Shown: piece by piece, positions 28,254 to 36,130 of the stretch | Layout of the letters: each line of letters starts with the position of its first letter | How positions within the stretch are numbered: the stretch's first letter is position 1 | Assembly (NCBI RefSeq): GCF_000013865.1 | Contig: NC_007948.1 | Coordinates: 2,108,001 to 2,172,000 of the forward strand | Length of the DNA stretch: 64,000 nucleotides | Source: Polaromonas sp. JS666 | Lineage (GTDB): Bacteria; Pseudomonadota; Gammaproteobacteria; Burkholderiales; Burkholderiaceae_C | Direction: 5' to 3' | Translations under genes and position numbers: made by a program | Notes under the pieces: generated by a model | The model's database searches: none | The model's input: only the letters and a program-made list of their open reading frames with translations | Told to the model about the DNA's origin: nothing

Positions 28254-29045
28254 TCACCACTGGTTGCGCAGTTCCCGCAGCTTGGCAAACACCGTTCTGG
28301 CGTCGGGCTCGTCCGGCAGGTCGGGAAAGCTCTCGCGCAGCCTGGCGATGACGCTGGGGCTGCTCAGGCGCAGGAAGGTGTTGAACTCTTTTTCGTCCTT
28401 GAGCGTGGTGACGGCCGACTTCGCGGGGTCATGGTCGGTCACGCTGGGCAGCAGGGCTTTTGCGGCGGCGTTGTCGGGTTCGCGCGCCAGGGTGAACCGG
28501 AGGTTGTTCTCGATGTAGTCGTGGCCCGGATAGACCAGGGTGTCGTCCGGCAGCCGGGCCAGCTGTTCCGCAAAGGTGGCATACAGCGCGTTGACGTCGC
28601 CGCCGTTGTGCACATTGCCGGCGCCCGCATTGAACAGCGTGTCTCCCGAAAACAGCGCCGGCTGCTCGGTGTGCGAGCGCAGGCAGATGTGGCACATCGT
28701 GTGGCCGGGCGTGTCCAGGCACTCCAGCTCGACGGTCTTGCCGACCTTGATCACATCGCCGGCCTTCACGCCCCGGTCCACACCCGCAATGCGCCCGCCG
28801 GCCTTGTGGTGGGCGATCAGTTTGGCGCCGGTGGCCGCAATCACGGCCGCGTTGCCGCCGGTGTGGTCGTGGTGCTCGTGGGTGTTGAGGACCTGCGTGA
28901 TCTGCCAGCCCTTGACCCTGGCGGTGGCCAGCGTCTTTTCATGGTCGAGCGGGTCGATGGCCAGCGCTTCGCCGGTCTCGGGGCAGGCGATCAGGTAATT
29001 GAAATTGCGGTAGGCATTACCGGTCCAGATGCGTTCGACGATCAT
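28254..29045 (-). CDS. gloB: hydroxyacylglutathione hydrolase (glyoxalase II)
   Basis: Metallo-beta-lactamase-fold thioesterase that hydrolyses S-lactoylglutathione to lactate and glutathione, completing methylglyoxal detoxification. The metal motif THEHHDHTGG is at about residues 55-64, with further ligands in DTPGHTMCH, FSGDTLF and PGHDYIENN. The ATG at 29045 has GGAG seven bases upstream. Length (263 residues) is normal. A MITE-like element begins 33 bases upstream of the start codon, within its likely promoter region. Confidence 0.94.
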   Translation of the reverse strand: MIVERIWTGNAYRNFNYLIACPETGEALAIDPLDHEKTLATARVKGWQITQVLNTHEHHDHTGGNAAVIAATGAKLIAHHKAGGRIAGVDRGVKAGDVIKVGKTVELECLDTPGHTMCHICLRSHTEQPALFSGDTLFNAGAGNVHNGGDVNALYATFAEQLARLPDDTLVYPGHDYIENNLRFTLAREPDNAAAKALLPSVTDHDPAKSAVTTLKDEKEFNTFLRLSSPSVIARLRESFPDLPDEPDARTVFAKLRELRNQW

Positions 29046-29078
29046 AGCGGGCTCCAGGGGCTTGTTAACGGTGAGCGG

Positions 29079-29246
29079 CAATACTAGTCAGTTAAGCCCT
29101 TGCCTCCTGGTTTGTCATCCCGGACCCCGGATCAAGTCCGGGGCAGGCCCGATCCGGGATCCATGGATTGCGGGTCAGACCCGCAATGACAAGTCAAGGT
29201 TTTGGTCATTCCGGCTCAGGGTGAATAACTTAACTGAATGGTATTG
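29079..29246. mobile_element. MITE-like element, copy 1 (168 bp)
   Basis: Ends CAATACTAGTCAGTTAAG and CTTAACTGAATGGTATTG are inverted repeats; the inner halves CAGTTAAG resemble the tips of IS4-family elements. Direct repeats CGGTGAGCGG (left) and CGGTTAGCGG (right) flank it: a 10-bp target duplication with one mismatch. The interior holds long palindromes of the GTCATCCCGG...CCGGGAT and GCGGGTC...GACCCGC type, with no ORF. It is the reverse orientation of copy 2 at 60066-60209 and is 24 bp longer owing to extra GC-rich palindrome sequence. Confidence 0.85.
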
Positions 29247-29327
29247 CGGTTAGCGGACCATTTTAGGGTGCATGCCAACAATGGATGGGCGGGTGCCAAC
29301 ACCACACTAGAGGTTAGAGGTCTGGAT

Positions 29328-30038
29328 TCAGATTGTTCGGCGCCGCTTTGCTTCGCGGCGCTGCTCGATCAGCTGGATCGTCGCCGCCACACCCGCCATG
29401 TTCGGGTTCACCTTGAGCGCGCGCTCCAGGTAGGGCTGGGCGCGGTCGGGGTCACCCAGAGCAAGGTACATCTGCCCGTAACCCGCGAGCGCCCCGAAGT
29501 GGTGGCGGTTGCGTTTCATGACTTCGTCGCAGTCTTTGATTGACAGCTCGTACTGGCCGAGCAGGTAATAAACAGTGGCGCGCTTGTTCCAGCCCTCCGC
29601 GAAAGCCGGCTTTCTGCGAATGACCTCGGAAAACGTGGCCACCGCCTCGACCAGTTGGTGCGCTTCCATCTGCTGGACGCCGCGCAGGAGCAGGGCATCG
29701 ATCGCGCGGTCGCCCGAGCGGCTCCAGATCTGCCACAGCGCGGCTTCGGCGAGTTCGCGCACCGGCGCGTCATCGTCTCCCAGGTGGGCAACCAGCCGGT
29801 CGGCATCGGCCATGACGCCGACTTCGCCCAGGCGCACGACGGCAGCGCGCCGGACGGCGGGCTCGGGGTGCTCGATCGCCTTGCGCGCCTGCAGCCGCGT
29901 AGTAGTGGGTGGAGTAGGTGGAGTAGGCGATCCGGCCACAGGCAGCGGCTGCGCAGCCATCATCGTGCCCGGGGCGGCCAAGGTGGCCAGGGCGACGCAT
30001 AGGGTCAGCACGCGCAACATGAGGCTCATGCTGCTCAT
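29328..30038 (-). CDS. exported HEAT/TPR-repeat protein
   Basis: About 236 residues. A signal-like hydrophobic N-terminus (LMLRVLTLCVALATLAAPG) is followed by a Pro/Thr-rich linker, a HEAT-like pair (about 50-110, PAVRRAAVVRLGEVG, APVRELAEAALWQIW) and three TPR motifs (about 115-225, FAEGWNKRATVYYLLGQYELSIKDCDEVM, HFGALAGYGQMYLALGDPDRAQPYLERAL). Probably periplasmic. The start is uncertain among ATGs at 30038 and 30029. Repeats of this kind bind proteins; no enzymatic role is expected. The gene is just downstream of DAHP synthase on the same strand. Confidence 0.85.
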   Translation of the reverse strand: MSSMSLMLRVLTLCVALATLAAPGTMMAAQPLPVAGSPTPPTPPTTTRLQARKAIEHPEPAVRRAAVVRLGEVGVMADADRLVAHLGDDDAPVRELAEAALWQIWSRSGDRAIDALLLRGVQQMEAHQLVEAVATFSEVIRRKPAFAEGWNKRATVYYLLGQYELSIKDCDEVMKRNRHHFGALAGYGQMYLALGDPDRAQPYLERALKVNPNMAGVAATIQLIEQRREAKRRRTI

Positions 30039-30066
30039 CCTATACGCCGGGAGGCACGCCGGCAAA

Positions 30067-31137
30067 TTACCTGATGGCGCCCGCCCGGCGCTGGCGCACG
30101 GCCGCCGCCAGCTGCTCCAGCACGGCCACGGTCGCCTCCCAGCCGATGCAGGCGTCAGTCACGCTTTGCCCATAGTGCAGGCCCTTGCGGCCGTCGACGA
30201 TGTCCTGCCGGCCCTCGACCAGGTGGCTTTCAATCATCAGGCCGCAGATGCCGGTCGAGCCGCTGGCGACCTGCTGCGCAATGTCGGCCGCCACCGCAGG
30301 TTGCCTCGAATAGTCCTTGTTGCTGTTGCCGTGGCTGCAGTCGATCACCAGGCGGGGCGGCAGGCCGGATTTCTCCAGGGCCTCGGTGGCGCGCCCGACG
30401 CTGGCGGCGTCGTAGTTTGGCCCGTCACTGGCGCCGCGCAATACCAGGTGACCATCGGGGTTGCCGGTGGTCGTGATGACCATGGCCCGGCCCTCGAGCG
30501 AGATGGTCGGAAAGCGGTGCGGCTGCGCAGCCACATGGATGGCGTCGATGGCCGCGCCCACGCTGCCGTTGGTGGCGTTCTTGAAGCCCACGGGCGCCGA
30601 CAGGGCCGAAGCCATCTGCCGGTGCAGCGGGCTTTCTACCGTGCGGGCGCCAATCGCGCCCCAGGTCAACAGCTCGGCGTAATACTGCGGCGTCACCAAG
30701 TCCAGGATTTCAGAGGCTGCCGGCACACCCAGCCGCGCGCAATCGAGCAAAATGCGCCGCGCGTGGCGCAGGCCCTCGCCGATGTCGCCTTGGCCGTCCA
30801 GCCCCGGGTCATAAATCAGGCCCTTCCAGCCCATGCGCGTGCGCGGCTTTTCGAAGTAAACGCGCATCACCAGCAGCAGCGATTCGCCAAGGCGCACCGC
30901 TTCCTGGCGCAGCCGCGCGGCGTACTCGAGCGCCGACTCGGGCTCGTGGATAGAGCAGGGGCCCACGACCACCAGCAGCCGGTCGTCCAGGCCGCGCAAG
31001 ATGTTGCGGGTGGCGGCGCGCGACGCGGCGATGAATTCGGCTTCAGCGTCGCCCGCCGGCAGTTCGTCACGCAGCAGCCGGGGTTCCGGCAGCGGGTCGG
31101 CCTGGGCGATGTGGATGTCCGAGATGGGGATGGTCAT
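30067..31137 (-). CDS. aroG: 3-deoxy-7-phosphoheptulonate synthase (DAHP synthase, class I)
   Basis: First enzyme of the shikimate pathway, condensing PEP and erythrose 4-phosphate; 356 residues as usual. Motifs include LLVVVGPCSIHEP, RVYFEKPRTRMGWKGLIYDP, GARTVESPLHRQMASALSAPVGFKNATNG and DCSHGNSNKDY. GGAGA lies about seven bases before the ATG. Which of the AroF/G/H feedback types it represents cannot be read safely; the symbol aroG is used for the family. Confidence 0.95.
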   Translation of the reverse strand: MTIPISDIHIAQADPLPEPRLLRDELPAGDAEAEFIAASRAATRNILRGLDDRLLVVVGPCSIHEPESALEYAARLRQEAVRLGESLLLVMRVYFEKPRTRMGWKGLIYDPGLDGQGDIGEGLRHARRILLDCARLGVPAASEILDLVTPQYYAELLTWGAIGARTVESPLHRQMASALSAPVGFKNATNGSVGAAIDAIHVAAQPHRFPTISLEGRAMVITTTGNPDGHLVLRGASDGPNYDAASVGRATEALEKSGLPPRLVIDCSHGNSNKDYSRQPAVAADIAQQVASGSTGICGLMIESHLVEGRQDIVDGRKGLHYGQSVTDACIGWEATVAVLEQLAAAVRQRRAGAIR

Positions 31138-31257
31138 GGCGTCTCCGTGATTCGCAGGCGTTGTTCAGCCCTTCACTTTACAGCCCACTGCACCATCCAT
31201 CCCGGTTTCATAAGTTCGTGTCGGGCGCCTCGGTCGGGCCGGAATGACGACAAGCAT

Positions 31258-31737
31258 TTAGCGCGCTGACGATTCACGCTTGTACGGCGGCTCCTCCAGG
31301 GTGCGCGGATCCAGCGCGTTGAGATGATCGTAGACATCCTTCATGGCACGCTTCAGCCGTGCCACCTCACTCTTGCCAAAGCTGTGGATCGCTACCTCTT
31401 CGAACTGCACCGCCAACGGTATGAGTTCCTCGGTCAGCGCGCGACCCTGCTTCGTCAGGTTGATGGCGACGACCCGCGCGTTGTCCTCCAGGCGAGACCG
31501 GGTCACGAAGCCTCTGTCTTCCATGATCCCGATGAGCCGTGAAAGGGTAGAGGTTTCCAGGCTTGTTACATCGCTGAGTTCATTCAGGCGTTGATCGCCC
31601 TTTTCCCATAGCGAAGCCAGCACTCGGTACATCGGCAGCGTCACCTCGTAGGGCTTGAGCCGTTGGCTGAACAACTCGCCGATGCGCACACCCACCCGAT
31701 TGAGCAGATAGGGAAAAGAGTCACCTAGTCGATACAT
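31258..31737 (-). CDS. graR: MarR-family regulator of the resorcylate cluster (GraR-like)
   Basis: About 159 residues with the MarR winged helix (YRVLASLWEKGDQRLNELSDVTSLETSTLSRLIGIMEDRGFV, about 40-85). I start at the ATG at 31737 (MYRLGDSF), where family similarity begins; the frame opens at 31788. It is divergent from the six catabolic genes across about 150 bp containing a TTGCAA palindrome. In the Rhizobium gra cluster a MarR-type repressor occupies this position; by analogy it is released by gamma-resorcylate or a pathway intermediate. That role is inferred. Confidence 0.88.
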   Translation of the reverse strand: MYRLGDSFPYLLNRVGVRIGELFSQRLKPYEVTLPMYRVLASLWEKGDQRLNELSDVTSLETSTLSRLIGIMEDRGFVTRSRLEDNARVVAINLTKQGRALTEELIPLAVQFEEVAIHSFGKSEVARLKRAMKDVYDHLNALDPRTLEEPPYKRESSAR

Positions 31738-31818
31738 AAATAAAAGGAGGCTTGAAGAAATTGGTTGGGCGCGAATTAGCGTAAACACCTACAAGAATTC
31801 AATATACAACAGTTGCGT

Positions 31819-31833
31819 TTGCAATTGTTGCAA
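31819..31833 (+). promoter_or_regulatory. probable MarR operator
   Basis: TTGCAA-TTG-TTGCAA: a perfect 15-bp palindrome between the divergent MarR gene and graD, with an extra half-site (GTTGC) a few bases upstream. Size and symmetry fit a MarR dimer site. Confidence 0.6.
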
Positions 31834-31887
31834 GTAAAAATATAGCCAAGCAAGCGCACTCAACCCCAAAGATCGGAGAGCAACACC

Positions 31888-32400
31888 ATGAAAACGCCAA
31901 CTGTCGTAGCAGAGGTTCAGACCGCCTTTCGTGATGCCATGCGCGGCATCGCGTCGACTGTATCAATTGTCACCGCAGGAGACCGGAGCCGGGGCCATGG
32001 CATGACCGCCACCGCCATCACGTCCGTGTCGCTTGATCCGCCGGCACTGCTGGTCTGTATCAATCGCAAAACGCTGCTGCACGACATCATTTCGTCCACC
32101 GGCCGGTTTTGCGTCAATGTGCTCGCGCAGCAACACCGGGAAATATCGAACGCCTTCAGCGGCGGAGTCGCTCCGCATGAGCGATTTTCAATGGGTGACT
32201 GGTCCGAGACCGAAGACGGGCTCAAGTACCTCACCTCAGCCCAGGCGCGCATTTTCTGCGTCAAAAAACTCGCCATCCCTTTTGGTACGCACACCATTTT
32301 CGTGGGCGAAGTCGGCGATGTGCAGATTGCCGAAAACAGCGCGCCACTCCTCTATCAGAACTCGACTTACTGCAGCTCCACGCCAGTTGCTGCCCAGTAG
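31888..32400 (+). CDS. graD: flavin reductase, resorcinol hydroxylase reductase component (GraD-like)
   Basis: A 170-residue flavin:NADH oxidoreductase of the HpaC-like domain family; motifs GIASTVSIVTAGD, GMTATAITSVSLDPPALLVCINR and GRFCVNVLAQQH form the FMN-binding fold. It supplies reduced flavin to the hydroxylase encoded 41 bases downstream. The start has GGAGAG about nine bases upstream. It is the first gene of the catabolic operon, divergent from the MarR gene. The assignment as reductase partner follows from the order graD-graA in the known cluster. Confidence 0.9.
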   Translation: MKTPTVVAEVQTAFRDAMRGIASTVSIVTAGDRSRGHGMTATAITSVSLDPPALLVCINRKTLLHDIISSTGRFCVNVLAQQHREISNAFSGGVAPHERFSMGDWSETEDGLKYLTSAQARIFCVKKLAIPFGTHTIFVGEVGDVQIAENSAPLLYQNSTYCSSTPVAAQ

Positions 32401-32441
32401 ATCGGGGAGCGCATCGACAACGACCTAACCGGGAATTTCAC

Positions 32442-33689
32442 ATGAATGATTTTGTTGACCATGCCGTTCTGGCATCACCGCGTAAAAGCGAAACTGAAAG
32501 CGAAACGTTCGACGCCACGGCGTTGATGCACAGGCTCCATGAACTCGCGCCCATGCTCAGGGCGGCAGCACGGCAGGTAGAGAGCGACGGCCGGATACCT
32601 GAAGGGCATATCGCAGCCGTGCGAGCCACGGGGTTTTTCGATCTGGTCAAGCCCGCGGCCCACGGCGGAAGCGAGGAGCACTTCGATACGCTGGTCCAGG
32701 CGAATCTGATCCTCGCAAGGTACTGTGCGTCAACGGCATGGGTGTGCGGCCTGCTGGCCGCGCATCAATGGCTGCTGGCGGGTTTTCCGGCGGCAGCTCA
32801 GGACGACGTATGGGGTGCAGACCCCAACGCGCTGATGTGCGGCTCCTATGCCCCGGCCGCCAAGGCAACGGTGCAGGCTGGTGGCTATCGACTGAGCGGC
32901 AACTGGAGCTTCGCCAGCGGATGTGAAGTTGCGCAATGGGCATTCTGCGCGGCCATCGTGCCCTCAGCGGCCGACCCTGCTGTTGGCGAGCCGGCATTTC
33001 TGCTGGTGCCGGCCTCCGACTACACGATCTCCAACACCTGGGATGTCGTCGGCCTTGCCGGAACCGGCAGCAAGACACTCGTTCTTGACGACATCTTCGT
33101 TCCGGCGCACCGGGTTCTGACATTCGCGCAGTCGACCTCCGGTGATACGCCAGGGGCCAAGGTCTACGCGGACACAGCCGGCTACCGGATTCCCATGCTC
33201 ACCATGATCCCATCTTGCCTTGCATCCGTTGCCGTGGGCGCAGCGCAGGGCGCATTGGACGACTACCTTGAGGCGACCGGTGGCCGTATCACGCGCGGCG
33301 CGGTGGCCGGCGCCCACCAGAAGATGGCCGAATTTCCCACCATCCAGCTGCGCGTTGCTGACGCTGCGGCCAGTACCGATGCAGCGCAGGAGATCTTGCT
33401 GCGGGATCTGCGACGAGTGACCGACAAGGCTTACGCAGGAAGTCCTGTGACGCAGGAAGATCGGATCCTCAGCCGGCGCGGACAGGCGTTCGCGGTCTCT
33501 CTGGCGCTGCGTGCTGCGGAAGCCCTGAACGCTTCGACCGGCGGACTCGGCCTGAGCATGGCGAACCCGGTGCAGCGCGCCTGGCGCGACGCGAACGCCG
33601 TGGGGCGGCATATCAGTTTGAACTGGGACGCCGTAGGAAGCATGTACGGCCAGTTGGCCCTGGGCCTTCCGCCCAAGGGCCAGTACTGA
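32442..33689 (+). CDS. graA: acyl-CoA-dehydrogenase-fold flavin monooxygenase, resorcinol hydroxylase (GraA-like)
   Basis: A 415-residue group D flavin-dependent monooxygenase: N-terminal helical domain, central beta domain (YRLSGNWSFASGCEVAQWAFCAA, about 145-170) and C-terminal four-helix domain. Such enzymes use free reduced flavin from a separate reductase. In this setting it should hydroxylate resorcinol, made by the decarboxylase two positions on, to hydroxyquinol (1,2,4-benzenetriol). The fold assignment is from visible motifs; the substrate is inferred from the flanking decarboxylase and hydroxyquinol dioxygenase. Confidence 0.9.
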   Translation: MNDFVDHAVLASPRKSETESETFDATALMHRLHELAPMLRAAARQVESDGRIPEGHIAAVRATGFFDLVKPAAHGGSEEHFDTLVQANLILARYCASTAWVCGLLAAHQWLLAGFPAAAQDDVWGADPNALMCGSYAPAAKATVQAGGYRLSGNWSFASGCEVAQWAFCAAIVPSAADPAVGEPAFLLVPASDYTISNTWDVVGLAGTGSKTLVLDDIFVPAHRVLTFAQSTSGDTPGAKVYADTAGYRIPMLTMIPSCLASVAVGAAQGALDDYLEATGGRITRGAVAGAHQKMAEFPTIQLRVADAAASTDAAQEILLRDLRRVTDKAYAGSPVTQEDRILSRRGQAFAVSLALRAAEALNASTGGLGLSMANPVQRAWRDANAVGRHISLNWDAVGSMYGQLALGLPPKGQY

Positions 33690-33741
33690 AACACCGGCCA
33701 CCCAAATCGCGTGATTTTTATTACTGAAAGGAAAGGTATCA

Positions 33742-34722
33742 ATGAACGGAAAAATTGCCCTCGAGGAGCATTTCGCCACCGAGGAAACACTCATGGATTC
33801 GGCCGGATTCGTCCCCGACAAAGACTGGCCCGAGTTGCGCTCGCGGCTGCTGGACATCCAGGACCGGCGCGTGCGTCTGATGGACGAGCACGGTATCGAG
33901 ACCATGATCCTGTCGCTCAACGCGCCAGCGGTTCAGGCCATTGCAGATTCAACGCGTGCGAACGAAACGGCGCGACGCGCCAATGACTTCCTGGCTGAAC
34001 AGGTGGCGAAACAGCCCACGCGCTTCAGGGGCTTTGCCGCGCTGCCCATGCAGGACCCGGAACTGGCGGCCCGCGAACTCGAGCGGTGCGTGAAAGAACT
34101 CGGCTTCGTGGGGGCCCTGGTGAACGGCTTCTCGCAAGACAACCGCAGCGCCGTCCCGCTTTACTACGACATGGCGCAGTACTGGCCGTTCTGGGAAACA
34201 GTCCAGGCGCTCGACGTCCCGTTTTACCTGCATCCGCGCAATCCACTGCCCAGCGATGCCCGTATTTACGACGGCCATGCCTGGCTGCTCGGCCCGACCT
34301 GGGCTTTCGGTCAGGAAACTGCGGTGCATGCCCTGCGCCTGATGGGCTCGGGTCTGTTCGATAAATACCCCGCGCTGAAAATCATTCTTGGGCACATGGG
34401 AGAAGGCTTGCCCTACAGCATGTGGCGTATCGATCATCGCAACGCCTGGATCAAGACGACGCCCAAATACCCCGCCAAGAGAAAGATCGTCGACTACTTC
34501 AACGAGAACTTCTATCTGACGACCTCGGGCAACTTTCGCACCCAGACCCTGATTGACGCGATCCTGGAAATCGGCGCAGACCGAATCCTGTTCTCGACCG
34601 ACTGGCCTTTCGAGAACATCGATCATGCGGCGGACTGGTTCGAAAACACGAGCATCAGCGAGGCTGACCGCAAAAAAATTGGCTGGGGCAATGCCCAGAA
34701 TCTATTCAAACTGAACCGCTAA
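33742..34722 (+). CDS. graF: gamma-resorcylate (2,6-dihydroxybenzoate) decarboxylase
   Basis: Amidohydrolase-superfamily decarboxylase converting 2,6-dihydroxybenzoate to resorcinol and CO2, without redox chemistry. Of 326 residues, the metal and catalytic set is visible as Glu8 and His10 (LEEHF), His164 (YLHPRNP), His218 (GHMGEG) and Asp287 (STDWPFE), exactly as in characterised gamma-resorcylate decarboxylases, one of which is from Polaromonas sp. JS666. GGAAAGG lies upstream of the ATG. Its 3' end is the source of a 17-bp duplicated motif bracketing an 8-bp tandem repeat immediately downstream. Confidence 0.95.
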   Translation: MNGKIALEEHFATEETLMDSAGFVPDKDWPELRSRLLDIQDRRVRLMDEHGIETMILSLNAPAVQAIADSTRANETARRANDFLAEQVAKQPTRFRGFAALPMQDPELAARELERCVKELGFVGALVNGFSQDNRSAVPLYYDMAQYWPFWETVQALDVPFYLHPRNPLPSDARIYDGHAWLLGPTWAFGQETAVHALRLMGSGLFDKYPALKIILGHMGEGLPYSMWRIDHRNAWIKTTPKYPAKRKIVDYFNENFYLTTSGNFRTQTLIDAILEIGADRILFSTDWPFENIDHAADWFENTSISEADRKKIGWGNAQNLFKLNR

Positions 34723-34787
34723 CCAAACCACTAAACCACTAAACCACTAAACCACTAACTAAACCACTAACTGAACCGCTAACCAAA
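34711..34787 (+). repeat. AAACCACT tandem repeat bracketed by a duplicated gene end
   Basis: The unit AAACCACT occurs four times in tandem, then again after an AACT spacer. The tract is bracketed by two copies of CTGAACCGCTAACCAAA, the first of which is the last codons and stop of the decarboxylase gene. It fills most of the gap before the MFS gene and probably arose by replication slippage. It is not coding. Confidence 0.85.
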
Positions 34788-34871
34788 GCTCAAGCTGCAG
34801 TGATCGGCAATGCCGTGAATGCAGTCCCCCTGAAACGACATACAGATGGCAAAAGCCACGTGGAGAAGACA

Positions 34872-36116
34872 ATGAAACTGAACAATCGCTGGTGGATCGT
34901 CGTGGGATCCGTCTTTGGCCTTCTGGTCGGGAACGGTCCCATCATGCAATTTACGTTTGGAGTGTTTCTTCTGCCCTTGACGAAAGAGTTCGGCTGGTCC
35001 CGCTCGACCACTTCGTTCGCACTGGTGATCGGCCTGACCATGACCGCACTGTTTGTGCCGGTCGCGGGCAGGCTGATCGACAGGTTCGGCATCCGGGCCG
35101 TGACCTTGCCTGCCATCACCCTGTTCTCGCTATCGATGGCTGCGCTCGCTGTCTTTGCCGATACGCCCTCGAAGTTCATGCTCATCTATGCGCTCATGGG
35201 TATTGCCGCGGCAGGGCAGACGCCGCTGCCCTATGCGAAAGCCATCGCGGCATGGTTTGACGACAAGCGAGGCCTGGCGCTCGGCGTGGCGATGTCGGGC
35301 GTCGGTCTCGGCGCAGCCCTGGTGCCGCAGTTCGCCCAGATGCTCGTGGCGAATGTCGGGTGGAAGGGGGCCTATCTCGGGCTCGCAGCCCTGACGTTTG
35401 TGGTGGGCGTTTGCGCCGTAGGTCTTGCGGTGCGCGAGCCCGGGAAAGACCACCGCAGCCAAGCGGGCGCCGGTAATTTACCCGGGTTGACGGGCCGTCA
35501 GGCGCTGCGCTCGTCGGTGTTCTGGAAGTTGGCAATTTCATTTGCGGCAGTTGCATTTGCCACCAACGGCGTCATCGCTCATGTCGTACCGATGCTGGTT
35601 GATCGTGGTGTTGGTCCCTCCGTTGCGACTACGGCCCTCGGATTCGCAGGCCTGGCGTTGATTGGCGGGCGCCTTCTGGCCGGCTTTCTGCTGGACCGCA
35701 TTTTTGCGCCGCATGTTGCCGCATTCTTCTTCGCAATTCCCCTGATCGGCATCGGCATACTGTTCTCCAATGTGGCGCCGGGCTACGCAGCCGTTGCCGT
35801 CGTGATGGTCGGCCTGGGACTCGGCGCCGAGGTTGACCTCATTGCCTTCCTTCTATCCCGTTATCTCGGGTTGAGAAGTTTCGGTGAAATCTATGGCTAT
35901 CTGTTCGCCGCATTCATGCTCGGCTCAGGTGCCGGCCCCTACATGATGGGTTTCGTGTTCGACGCCACGGGTAGCTACACTGCAGCATTGGCGGGCCTGA
36001 GCGGGGTACTGGTGATTGCATGCCTGCTGTTGCTGAGCCTTGGAAAGTACATGTATCCACAGAAGGAATCGCTCAACAACGGTCCGTCCGGCTTGTCGGT
36101 TGCCCCTCAGGGATAA
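34872..36116 (+). CDS. MFS transporter, probable gamma-resorcylate uptake
   Basis: About 414 residues with twelve hydrophobic helices of the monocarboxylate-type MFS (OFA/MCT-like: GPIMQFTFGVFLLPLTKEFGWSRSTTSFA, YALMGIAAAGQTPLPYAKAI). The ATG at 34872 has GGAGA about six bases upstream; the frame opens at 34800. It lies in the catabolic operon between the decarboxylase and maleylacetate reductase genes, so it probably imports the aromatic acid. Other gra/tsd clusters carry transporters at other positions. The substrate is inferred. Confidence 0.9.
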   Translation: MKLNNRWWIVVGSVFGLLVGNGPIMQFTFGVFLLPLTKEFGWSRSTTSFALVIGLTMTALFVPVAGRLIDRFGIRAVTLPAITLFSLSMAALAVFADTPSKFMLIYALMGIAAAGQTPLPYAKAIAAWFDDKRGLALGVAMSGVGLGAALVPQFAQMLVANVGWKGAYLGLAALTFVVGVCAVGLAVREPGKDHRSQAGAGNLPGLTGRQALRSSVFWKLAISFAAVAFATNGVIAHVVPMLVDRGVGPSVATTALGFAGLALIGGRLLAGFLLDRIFAPHVAAFFFAIPLIGIGILFSNVAPGYAAVAVVMVGLGLGAEVDLIAFLLSRYLGLRSFGEIYGYLFAAFMLGSGAGPYMMGFVFDATGSYTAALAGLSGVLVIACLLLLSLGKYMYPQKESLNNGPSGLSVAPQG

Positions 36117-36130
36117 AGTCAGGGATAAAA

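Noticed and set aside
34711..34787. CRISPR-like array
   Set aside because: Units are 8 bp in direct tandem without spacers, and no cas genes are present.
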